Positions 12,484 to 22,634 of a DNA stretch of 64,000 nt are shown one piece after another; within the stretch, counting starts at the first letter, position 1; every line of letters starts with the position of its first letter. The stretch is from Ciborinia camelliae (taxonomy: Eukaryota > Ascomycota > Leotiomycetes > Helotiales > Sclerotiniaceae). The stretch is taken from positions 126,575-190,574 of the forward strand of contig JANPYM010000022.1 in the NCBI GenBank assembly GCA_025890175.1, read 5' to 3'. A program made the translations under genes and the position numbers. Under the pieces are notes generated by a model. The model did not search any database, had not been told where the DNA came from, and saw nothing but the letters and a program-made list of their open reading frames with translations.

Positions 12484-15041
12484 CCTTAGTTTCTTTGCGA
12501 GCCTATAGAGTCAAAGCTGGGAATATATAGACTCCAATCTTGTTTTCAGGGCCCTACTTAGTACATATAGACCGTACTTTGTGAGCCCTATGAGCCGTAT
12601 GACCCTTTTCAAGTCAAAAGAAAAACCGTTTCTAACAATAAACTCCGAGAAGCCGACAAGATATTATCGTTTTTAAGCCCTCTCACATGAAGGGGCAAGG
12701 TCCAGCGCTGATAGAGGCCTGTGACCAGAGGGTTCTAGAAGAAGGGAGATGTCTATCATTTTGATATACCTCAAAAGTGACAAAGGCCCAAGCTATACTC
12801 CGTAGCCTTCTCACCAGTCAACACAAAGATTCATTCCCTTGATTTCCATTTTTGCTAAAGTCAAACAAACTTTGCTACATAAAGAGAAGTTTCTCTAAGC
12901 TATTCACTATTCTCATAAGCAAATTTTGAGTTACAGCGTACTGATCTCTTTGCTATTCTACCATTAAAGACATACCAGTGGATATTGCCATATTATAGGC
13001 TTTGAGATATCTATATTCCTGAAGCAAAACCATACACCAACTAGCCTTGTCAGACCACAACCTTTCAGTACCCCTGCGTGCTCTCAAGAAAGGAAATTCT
13101 GATCAAAATGGAGCCACAGAGATGAAGAAAGTCAGCATTAAGTGGTGTATACGACTAGATAAATATTAAGTGTGCTGTTAAAATCACATATCATTGGAAT
13201 TACCAGAAAGAAAGGTTCATGGAATCAGTTGATTGATTGTAGGTTCTATGATGAAGAGAGCTCTTAAATAAGCAACCATGCTTAGTTAGCTAGGCTGTAC
13301 TGAACCACGACTGTATTGAGGACTTTCAACATATACGATAATGGAAATTGAAACTAGGATGAAACTCTCATCAACTGCGTCAAAGCATCCAAAGAATTAT
13401 TATACAATTCCTCTTGACCATCACTTTATGAACCACGATCCAGCCAGCCGTCTCAATATTCCCACTTATACATATCCGATTTGCAGTGTGTGCTTCATTC
13501 TCCATGATTTAAATCAACAACGTAATAGCTATAACCATTCTTTGAAGATATCCAGAATGCAGAGGGTACTTCCTATGAACAAAGTATAACGAACCGCCTT
13601 TGGCTTTTCTAACAGACGGTGATATAGAGCCATGCTTATGGCGATGAGGTTGAAGTTAACAAGCCTGAAGTTACTGGGGTTGGATTCAGGGTTCCTTGCG
13701 GACTCACTGGTATGCCATTCAACCTATTCCCATGATTTGACCACAGAATCCGTGGCGATCGGATATGAAAAGTTGAGATGGCCACAAACGGCATTTTATT
13801 TCCATTTAGTTCTCTGGCAAGGAGACCAAGTCCTTAATGTTTGTCATGAAGCAGTTGCAGAGGAACTTTGCAGTCTCCCAAACCCCAGTCCGCATCTTTG
13901 TTCTGTAAATTTTGACATTTCTCCTGGTAGAACTTTTCTGCAACACGGGAAACGGCAGAACACCACTTTATTCTTCAGTAGTAGAGATTCACATTTAAGA
14001 TTTATGTAACTTTTTCATGTTGTACTACCATAACTCCTTAATGATGTATCGCTTATTGTTTCGAGTGATACAACTGGAAACCCCAGGAACAACAACATTA
14101 GGTCCGAAGATCTTACGGACAGAAATACCAGTGTGATGGTAGTCATGCCTGGAAAGCACAAAGGGATGCAGATATTAAAGGAGGAGGATGTTCAAGAAAG
14201 GAAAGGTTATGGCTTGACTCTTTGACCTAACCTTTTGATCTGAGAAAATTATTCTTAAGCAAGCTTATTCGCATGTAAGGGTGCCATATCATTGTCTAAG
14301 ATCTATCTATCCGGCTCTTATCATGTTAAACTATCTAAATCTTCAAGGATATGTCGAGGATGTTGGGGGTTATTGAGGTTGAAAATGAGAGGAAGGATAC
14401 TATTAAGTACTGAGCATTGCTTTAAGGGTAACCATGAAAGGGTAGTGAGAAGCAGAGAAGACTTATCATAGGGATAAATTTTGATAGTTCGGAAATGATT
14501 ATCCTGCCCTTGAAAAAAGAAAACGTGCACCTGAATTGTTGATCTGGACTGAGAAATTATCTCGGATCTAAAAAGGGCTGTCTGAAGGTTTATATCCGAT
14601 ATCTATCGGAAAACTATGTTCCTACACTTCAAATTCAAATATGAATGCCGAAGAATAATGATTTAATCGTTAAATCATAACCTGGCAAACATTCCGGTTA
14701 AGTCAAAGCTAGAATAAAAAGTTGCAGAAGGTCCCGGCAACAAACTTTTGTTTCTTCAATCTACCTCTAACTTGAAGTCGCTTACCTACCAGGCTCGTTG
14801 ACTGATTGTTCCTAAATAAAAGCCAAACCAAATAATAAGAAGAGAAAGAATTGATTAATATCTACTTGAATACTACAAAAAGAAAATATGCACGGCACAA
14901 CAGAGGCAGTGTTGAAGAACTCAAGTTTTCATGACGTTGTAGTTGGGCTAGTGGATCCAAATTCGCCACAAATATAATCTGGATACAACAAGTCATTGAT
15001 CTAAAGATCATACATTTAGCGTAGTCTGTTTCCTTCCAAGA
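12484..15041. other. intergenic region, no supported gene
   Basis: About 2.6 kb, AT-rich. An open frame of 125 codons with an ATG at 13632-14009 (+) overlaps an equally long minus-strand open frame at about 13860-14000, and neither shows a domain. It may contain a decayed gene, which I cannot resolve by eye. Confidence 0.4.
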
Positions 15042-16017
15042 TCACCCAGTGAGTCCAACAAAGACCATCAGAACTGCTGCATACCCTGCCGTAGCCGCCA
15101 ACGTCTGATCATTTGCCGTCTGTAACGTCAAAGAGCAACAGCAGGCAAAGATGACCACTGCAACACTCGTGGTAATCAAACTCTTAGTCTGAGAAGGATC
15201 CAAGGTCATAATTATCATGGGAACCAGAATTGCCAGGGCGCCAAACATGGCAATAAGAAAGCGAGCCAACTTTTCGATCTGGGGAGAAACAGCCAGGGGA
15301 GGATGTTTTTGCTCAAAGTCTTCTTCACGAGTATTGCGCTCCTCGTCACTGTAAGTCATCCATACTTTCAGGTGTGAGCAGAGGAAATGTCGTAGTGGAT
15401 CACCGTGTTCATGTAGTTTTGGTGGTTGTGCGAGGCGTCGGTAATTTTCTGAATCGTACGGATTTTTACCATATTTCGATTTCGCAATATCGTAGAAGTA
15501 GCACGAAACATCTTCTTTCAAACTCATTTCGACTTGTTCAATTTGATATTCTTGCGATTGTATATATTGATAATTGCGAATTGCAATGGCTAGAACTCTT
15601 ACGTCAGTCACACGAGGAGGCCAACCCTTTTCTAATTAAAGAATCCATACCTTGGTCATTGAGAAGACCTCTTAGCCTGATAATTTGATCATTAGACGCT
15701 GAACCAAACTCATATATCTCCTTCTTGCAACTGGCAAGTTGGTTATTAATATCGGCAATGTTCAAACGATGCAGAATACCATAATCTGGAAACCAAGGTT
15801 CTTCCTTTTTTACGTCTCGCTGATCCGATGCATACTTAAATAAACGCGTAGCACAATCTCCCTTTTGAATTTGTGCCTTCAAAAATTTCTTCATGCCATT
15901 TGCAGCCACAGGTTCAACTTCTGTTGCTGACTTTCTTTGAACTGATGAGTCAGCTCTACGAGCCGGCTGCCTTGCTGCCTCTAAGTCTGGCTCGTCTCCG
16001 TTGTGAGTTGCAGACAT
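15042..16017 (-). CDS. DUF6594-type membrane protein
   Basis: Exon 1 16017-15651 and exon 2 15589-15042, joined over a 61-nt intron (GTATGG donor, TTCTAG acceptor), 304 aa. An acceptor four bases upstream would also keep the frame. The N-terminal half is hydrophilic and charged, with FPDYGILHRLNIADINNQLA and helical stretches. The last 85 residues contain three hydrophobic segments: about 225-245 (FLIAMFGALAILVPMIIM), 255-272 (SVAVVIFACCCSL) and 282-300 (AGYAAVLMVFVGL). A soluble helical part followed by three C-terminal membrane spans is the hallmark of fungal DUF6594 proteins. These are often expanded and sit near HET-type genes; their biochemical role is unknown. It is divergent from the 16506 gene. 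Confidence 0.78.
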
Positions 16018-16505
16018 ATCTTGAAAAGACCCCTACAGACCAGATTATCAGAGCTTACGCTGGTATTCAATTGTCGCAGGATCTTTAAAAAGGCCCAGAG
16101 GAGGAATTAAATGATTCTGGAGTCTCTTTTAGCTCAAGTATGAGGAAGCGGGTCTTGAATTTAACCTATCTCATGCGGCCACCAAGACGGCCTGCGGATA
16201 CTTATCATCCCACCTAAGGCATTTTTAACCTATCTCATGCGGCCACCAAGACGGCCTGCTGATACTTATCGTCCAAACTAAGTAATAAAGGGTATTTTGG
16301 TGTGTCAAAAAAATCCTAATTGCATGCTTCCCACCGGATTACCAATAACTTTCTTAGACGTACAGGGACCGCTGACCGCTTTTTATTGACCATGGCTGGC
16401 TGGCATCAATCACTCTTCAACGATAACCGACACCGAGATAGGCTTTATATATGATTTTAAAAGACTGATTGTGAAACATTCGAAAGAGATCTATCTTTCA
16501 GCAAT
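16018..16505. promoter_or_regulatory. divergent promoter region containing a duplicated segment
   Basis: 488 bases separate two divergently transcribed genes, so both promoters must lie here. A segment of about 53 bases (starting TTAACCTATCTCATGCGG) occurs at 16161-16213 and again at 16225-16277 with few differences. Confidence 0.5.
16161..16277. repeat. two-copy direct repeat, 64-bp period
   Basis: TTAACCTATCTCATGCGG starts both copies, at 16161 and 16225. The copies share about 50 bases and differ at a few positions (for example CTGCGGATA versus CTGCTGATA). It lies in a divergent promoter and may duplicate a regulatory site. Confidence 0.85.
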
Positions 16506-17130
16506 ATGCCGAACCGACGACCATCCATCAAAAGAGCCTCTACAAGATATCGGACTCCAAGAGAACCAAAGTTGAACCCTACCGACGCCATGGACAGCAT
16601 AATCGATTTTTTTGAGCCCATCGATGACAGAAAAGTTGTAATGGAATCTCTGAATGGGTCTGAATGTGAGACGCTACTGATTTCAAGAAAATTACTTTTG
16701 GAGGAAGATAAGAACGATTTGGTAAAGGTATGGGAGGAATATAAGACTGCATTCAATCGGAGTGATGTGGATAATTCAGGTAATTTAGGTCATTTTATAT
16801 CTCCGCCACCGCTTATCTGACAGTTTTGAAGATTCATACAATCCACACGATAAGCAACAGGTTTTGACTTACTCTTGCGCCATTCGGAAACTTGCGAGAG
16901 ATTCTGGAAAGGAATTTGCCAAGCTTGCCAAAGATAGAAATAAAGTATCAAGTATTGCGGCGAGTCTGGAAGCTCTGATCAGGTCAACCTATGAAGAGGC
17001 CAAAAAGGAGTGGGAGTTGTTGATAAGTTATCTGAAGGCAAGAATTGAGGAGGCACTTGAGCAGAGCAAGCAACCTGAGCAGAGCAAGCAATCCAAGCGC
17101 AAGTGGAAGAAGAAACTGTGGAAAATGTAG
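16506..17130 (+). CDS. hypothetical charged, coiled-coil-like protein, 190 aa
   Basis: Two exons, 16506-16779 and 16832-17130, joined by a 52-nt intron (GTAATT donor, GAAG acceptor just downstream of a CTGAC branch-like site). The nearer CAG acceptor would break the frame. The N-terminus is basic (MPNRRPSIKRASTRYR). The middle is acidic, with IIDFFEPIDDRKVVME. The C-terminal half is strongly helical and charged (LEALIRSTYEEAKKEWELL, then ARIEEALEQSKQPEQ) and ends in a lysine-rich tail. EQSKQPEQSKQ is a short duplication. No known domain, signal peptide or membrane segment. It is divergent from the DUF6594 gene. Confidence 0.6.
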
Positions 17131-17752
17131 ATATCGAGTGGTCAAATTGTGATTGGGATGATTTGTTATAGGGATGTCACTGTTAGACTTTAACATGGCG
17201 AGTACGATCAAGAGTCTATATATATAGCCTCAAGATTGTAGCTTTAAATAAATCAACCCTTCCACACCTACAACTACAATCCTCTCATGGCCAAACCAAT
17301 GATGTAACATGCAGAGAGTGATGAAGATGACCCTTGAAGAGATCACATTCCATGAAGCTTAGATTCAACTTGAACGCCAGGAGACTCTCGTGAATATATA
17401 TGATAAACACTCTGAAAATGACAATTGTCGTCGATTTAATTTCATATAATGCAAGACATGAGAATTCTCCGAACAATTGAACATGCTAGCCCTTCATGTA
17501 ACCAGCCTGAGTTTTGAACAAAACTCCGTCACTGGCAGTCTCTCATATTCCTCCCTATATTGAAAATGATTAGCTTGAACGTACTTTCCAAACACTTAAC
17601 TCTTAATTATGCTTGGATTAGGCACTTCCCAAGTACCGACAGACAAGACGTCACTTACCGGTTGACAAAAGTATCCGATAAGTGAGCAATCATTTCCATT
17701 ACTACATGAGCAGAATGGGAAGCGATAACAACCATCCGCATTCTGCGCATTA

Positions 17753-17809
17753 ATAGTCGGCTCTCCATGGATTCGGAACCAGGCGGCCGATCTATGGAGA
17801 GCCGACTAT
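17753..17809. repeat. perfect 16-bp inverted repeat
   Basis: ATAGTCGGCTCTCCAT at 17753-17768 is exactly complementary to 17794-17809, with a 25-base spacer. It could be the ends of a very short element or an extruding hairpin. Confidence 0.8.
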
Positions 17810-18049
17810 CAACACAGTATATAAAAAAGAAAAGATGCCATCCATGCTCTAATCTTCTACCCAAGTTAACCCACACATTATCCAGCTCTACCATCATATT
17901 CCAGTTTGATAAAGACTGCTATTGAATGGGGGTAAATGATAAAATGACGACCGGCGTCACTAACACGGGCGGCAGTTTAAGTGATTCTTTTAATTACGCA
18001 ACCAATTCGATCCTGAACTGAAAAAAATCTAAAACCTTACAAGCTACCC

Positions 18050-18320
18050 TTCTATCCTTCTACCTTTCTACCCTTCTACCTTTCTACCCTTCTACCTTTC
18101 TACCCTTCTAGCCTTTCCGAACCGATTCGGGTCGTATCAGTAACTTTCGGGGAGAAGGGAAAAGGAGATAGGGGAGGGGTTCCTTTTTCATTTTTACTTA
18201 TTCCTTCTTCCCGAAAGCTACTGATACTACCCGAATCGGTCACTAGAACGACCGATTCGATTCGAAAAAACTATTAGGGTAGTTGGGTAGTAGAGTAGAA
18301 GGGTAGAAAAGTAGAAAGCC
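18050..18320. repeat. foldback/MITE-like element with long inverted arms
   Basis: Inner arms of 38 bases at 18121-18158 and 18203-18240 are complementary with three mismatches (both begin or end with ACCGATTCGGGT). Outside them, the left flank is a tandem of CTTCTACC/TTTCTACC units (18055-18110) and the right flank (about 18282-18318) carries the complementary GGTAGAAG-type units. The two-level symmetry resembles foldback elements or MITEs. I see no coding capacity and did not identify a clear target-site duplication. Confidence 0.65.
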
Positions 18321-18619
18321 AAAAGAGTAGGATGAGGAGAATAAGAACAAAGCTTGAAGCTTTTTTCCATACACTTTGCTTCAAGTTTTCGACCCGAATC
18401 AGTTCTGCAATTAAAATTTCCAATTAAATTAATATTCACATTAATAACGCCCTATCTGGTGGGGGCCGTCATTTTACCACTTCCCAGAACGACAAAAGTA
18501 AATCCACAACTAAAATTTACAGACCCAACTACTTTTCTCCAATCTCAAAACTGTTTATCTTCTTCACACTTTGCAGAACACTTCTCTAAAGCCAATAGAT
18601 AGGATAACAATTCATCATC

Positions 18620-19300
18620 TGATAAGTGATAAAGATAAATTTTCCTTCCTTCTCCCTTATCCCTTCTCCCTACTTACCCCAAATATTAATCTTGATATAT
18701 ATTCAATCCTCAATCCACATTTTCAAATCCTCATTTCCCAATCCTCATCCCCATCCCCATCCCCCTAGAACATACATACATCCATACATACCTACCCACC
18801 AATCAATACCAATACCAATACCAATACCAATACCAATACCAATACCAATACCAATACCCCCCCTCTTCCCCCTCCCTCGCCCAGAAAAAGAAAAAATAAC
18901 CCCCCTCCCCCAAATCCCCCCAAATCCCCCAAAAAAGCAGCACGAACCCCTCACAAACTCCTTCTTTATCCTTATCCTTATCCCCATCCTTATCCCCACT
19001 CTCCTCTCTCCACTCTCCTCCCTCATCCCTCATCCTTATCCCCCAACCCCCAACCCAAGAACCCACTCCTGAAAAAGCCATCCCGCAGAACCCTATCTAT
19101 TCCGACACTACTGAGTACTGAGTACTGAGTACTGATGCCATACCATACCATACCATACCATATTACTCACCCTTCTCATCTTCTCATCTTCCCATCTCCC
19201 CATCTCCCCATCTCCTCCAACATTCAAATCCCAATAACAAATAATCTCAATCTCAATCTCAATAACAAACAAACAATGCATAATCCAACTAACTAACTAA
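18620..19300. repeat. G-poor, strand-asymmetric low-complexity tract with microsatellites
   Basis: The plus strand is almost devoid of G for several hundred bases and made of C/T/A runs. It includes (AATACC)n at 18805-18857, CCCCATCC repeats near 18740, TCCTTATCC repeats near 18965, GAGTACT triplication near 19110 and CATAC repeats near 19138-19160. Both strands are open over long distances purely because of the composition. Confidence 0.85.
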
Positions 19301-19752
19301 CTAACTATAATACACCAAAAAAAGAAAATGATGCAGAAATCAGTAGGTAAAATAAATACCCGAGTTTTTTTCAGGGGTCATGTGTACTGTAGGTACTAGG
19401 TAGGTACGGTATCTAGGTAGAGAGGCTGGTTGACTGTACCTACCTACCTACTTGATAGATATCAATTTTTGGGAGGATACTATTATATACTTGTATTGAT
19501 AAATAATCATACATCACTCAAGTTGAATCAAGTGATTGATCTCAGCGAGTTTCACGAGGAGTCTTTGTACCACGCAGCAGCAGGAAAAGTGAATCATCCA
19601 ACTTCTGAGCTTTTGACTGCAAAAAATGGAACTACCCAGCTTGTGGTACAATAGTTCACAATTGATGTCAAGGATTTGGGAAAGGTTGAGTTGATGATAA
19701 CGTGAAAACATGTGGTATCATTGCTCCTCTATTTGTAAATTACTTTGATCCT

Positions 19753-21520
19753 TTAACTTTGCAATGGCTTGCCCATGCCTCCATATGTGACCACCTTAAT
19801 TGTTTGATACTCTGCGATTCCATATTTACTTCCTTCGCGTCCAAATCCTGACTCCTTGACACCACCAAATGGAGATGCAACATCGCTGATTAATCCGGTG
19901 TTGACACCAACCATTCCAAGCTCTAACTCTTCCGAGATTCTATTGGCTCTCTCCACGTCCTTGGTGAAGAAATAGCCTGCCAAACCAACATCGGCAGAGT
20001 TTGCAATTCGAACCACTTCCTCTTCAGTATCGAATTTGAGCAATCCTGCAACGGGACCGAAGGTTTCCTCGTTTGCGATATCCATATCAGTAGTAACACC
20101 AGTGATGACAGTAGGTTGGAAGAAGTTGGCTCCAAGCTCAGGGATCTTTTGTCCACCTTGGATGACCTTTCCTCCCTTCTTCTCCGCATCTCGAACATGG
20201 GCTTCCACCTTGTCAACAGCACGGTCGTGAATAACCGGACCATGGGTGACACCCTCGGAGAAACCACCTCCAACCTTGAAGTCCTTAACTTTTGCTGCAA
20301 ATTTCTCGGCAAAGGCATCATAAATTCCAGATTGCACAAAGATTCGGTTAGCACAGACACAAGTTTGCCCTGAGGAGCGGAACTTGGATGCAATAGCACC
20401 GGCTACTGCAAGATCAAGGTCTGCATCATCAAATACAATGAACGGAGCATTTCCACCAAGCTCAAAAGACAACTTTTTCAATGTTGAAGATGATTGTTTC
20501 ATCAAAATCTTACCCACACCAGTAGATCCAGTGAAGGAGACTTTCTTGATAATTGGCGAAGTAGTAAGGATCTCACCTACTGCGGGTGTGTTCTTGAGAG
20601 CACTGACAAAGTTTACCACACCCTTAGGAATTCCAGCTCTGTGTGCGAGTTCGGCGAGAGCAAGCGAGGTAAAGGGTGTCTCGCCAGGTGACTTTGCAAC
20701 AACTGTGCAACCAGCTGCCAATGCAGGGGCAATCTTTCTCGTTATCATAGCAGCGGGAAAATTCCATCTGGACAAAATTAGCTTCGTGTCATAGTCTTAC
20801 AGCGGGGTAGGCGTACGGGGTGATAAGTCCAACTACACCAACAGGCTCTTTCAGGGTGATGACTCTATTTCCAGGAATGGACGATGGAATAACATCTCCA
20901 TAATTCCTGGGAGCCTCTTCACTAAACCACTCTAAGAAGCCGGCTGCGTATGTAGTCTCTCCTTTTGCATCCGCCAATGGCTTTCCGTTCTCCCATGTTA
21001 TGAGCCTGGCAAGATCCTCACTATTTTCTACCTGCATGACACCAGTCAACAACTATCCTCACAGTCTTTCCATTTCTCATGTTTCTAGCGTACCATTAAA
21101 TCATACCACTTCCGTAAAAGCCTGGCTCGTTCACGTCCGGTGGTGGTTTTAAATGAGGGGAATGCTGCAGCTGCGGCATCAATTGCCTTCTTCGTATCGT
21201 CTACATCGAACTCTGGAGCAACGCCGATAAATTTTCCGGTTGATGGATCTGCAGAAGAAATATGTAAGAATTTGTACTTCGAATTAATTGATAATGAACC
21301 TGCGAAACATACCAGTAACCTCAAAGGTTTGTCCAGAAGCTGCCTTGACCCATTCCCCATTAACGTACGCAACTCCAGTTTTGAACAAAGTTGGGTCATT
21401 GAGTTTTGGGACAGTATGTGACATATTGGAAGCTTTTCGTAAATTGATGACTGGTAAAGTATATGATTGAAATCTTGAACGAGGTAATATTCTTGCTGTT
21501 GACCTTATAATGTTGTTCAT
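19753..21520 (-). CDS. succinate-semialdehyde dehydrogenase, mitochondrial
   Basis: Four exons: 21520-21313, 21248-21094, 21031-20817, 20767-19753, giving 530 aa. The start at 21520 gives MNNIIRSTARILPRSRF, a basic, Ser/Arg-rich N-terminus typical of mitochondrial import. Aldehyde dehydrogenase landmarks are complete: TPWNFPAAMITRK, GCTVVAKSPGETP, FTGSTGVGK, FELGGNAPFIVFDDADLD (general-base Glu near 295), SGQTCVCANR (catalytic Cys near 329), NEETFGPV and SPFGGVKESGFGREG. The WENGKPLADAKGE and GQTCVCANR signatures are those of the SSADH branch, which oxidises succinate semialdehyde to succinate with NAD(P)+ as the last step of the GABA shunt. The third intron uses a GTACGC donor that splits the TPW motif; the second uses GTACGC too. 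It is divergent from the GH79 gene, with a 1.1-kb intergenic region. Confidence 0.93.
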
Positions 21521-22634
21521 GTTGATCGAGGGAGGGGTTGCCGAGCTGGTGGCTTTTATTCTAATAATCCCAGCACTCACGTCACGTCACCAGCTAACGA
21601 AAATAATAAGAGTATGAGTATGAGGAGTTGCTGACAATTGAGGTCAGATTATGTGAGGATGATGAGAAACCAAATATTGGTTACTTACTGGAATAGGACG
21701 AAGATGTTGGATGTTTTGGATTTGGATAGAAGGGAAGTGAAGTCAAGTGAAGTGAAAAGAATAAAATGTTACCGGAATTGAATCGATTGGAATAATTTGA
21801 GCAACTGGAGTTACGGAGAGCTTGATGAGGTGATGTAGGCGCGTTTGTGCATGGGGGTGTGGATTTATCATGATGTGAATAGATTAAATTGTTGATAAGC
21901 TCCACCGCGGGGCAACCGCTAAGCCTATTTTAGGTGATAGCATATCAATTATACGTAATTGGGAAAGGTGTAATTATAATAATATGATATAATATAATCA
22001 AACAGGCGAGAAGTCAGAAAATATATCATGACGTTGAAATATAGTTTTACATAATTGTGCCTAGTAGGTAAGAAGGCTACATACAAAATCAATTTTCAAC
22101 AATGGAAGTTCATTTTTATTAGGAATACTCGAGTATCATGGATGTTCTTTACATTCTATGAGAGGGCCAGGGCTACGTACGAAGTATATCATCTAACGTC
22201 GATCAATCCCATCAAGATTCAACCCCTCTTCCTTTCGGTGGGGGATGGGAATACTACCTTGATACCCTACAAATGCATGCAAATCATATCAGACGCCTGT
22301 AGCACGCCAGGCTCAACTAGACTTTTTGTACACTCGTTCCCCGACTTCCCCGCATTAAAGATCGAAGGGTGCAACATCATCATCCATTGCTTTGGTTTCC
22401 GGTACGATATACCGCGAGTACAACGCAAGATATGCAGTTGCTACCCGTCCTCTAGCAATGAGGTTTGGGGAAAGAACCCGAGATCTGCAAGGTACAGACT
22501 CTGAGTAGATTACTTTAACTTAAAGACTTTCTATCTTCTCTTTTGTCTTTTGTTCTCCATCGAATCTATCTTACCATTCATCGTTGTGTTTCTCCGATTG
22601 ATTTTTCGGACATAAAGAATTAGGTCCCCGTGAA
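21521..22634. promoter_or_regulatory. divergent promoter region between SSADH and GH79 genes
   Basis: 1.1 kb separating two divergent starts. AT-rich around 21960-22060. A 149-codon open frame at 22055-22504 has no ATG start and no motif, so I do not call it. No specific factor site can be assigned with confidence. Confidence 0.5.

Larger units (their letters stand above)
17131..19752. other. gene-free region with inverted repeats and low-complexity DNA
   Basis: No credible gene in 2.6 kb. It holds a 16-bp perfect inverted repeat (17753-17809), a foldback-like element (about 18050-18320), a long G-poor pyrimidine/adenine tract on the plus strand (about 18620-19300) with several microsatellites, and a TACC/TAGG cluster near 19390-19450. 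Open frames here (18626-19072 plus, 18745-19081 minus) are simple products of the biased composition. Confidence 0.6.

Noticed and set aside
13632..14009. 125-codon plus frame with ATG in the 12.5-15 kb gap
   Set aside because: An equally plausible minus frame overlaps it, and I recognise no domain in either. It could be a relic, but I cannot support one strand.
18626..19081. Open frames of 148 (plus) and 92-93 (minus) codons in the low-complexity tract
   Set aside because: The products are simple IPIP, WYWY or GIGI repeats generated by microsatellites; composition alone keeps both strands open.
22055..22504. 149-codon plus frame in the SSADH/GH79 promoter region
   Set aside because: It lacks an ATG start and any motif, and lies in a promoter region between two well-supported genes.
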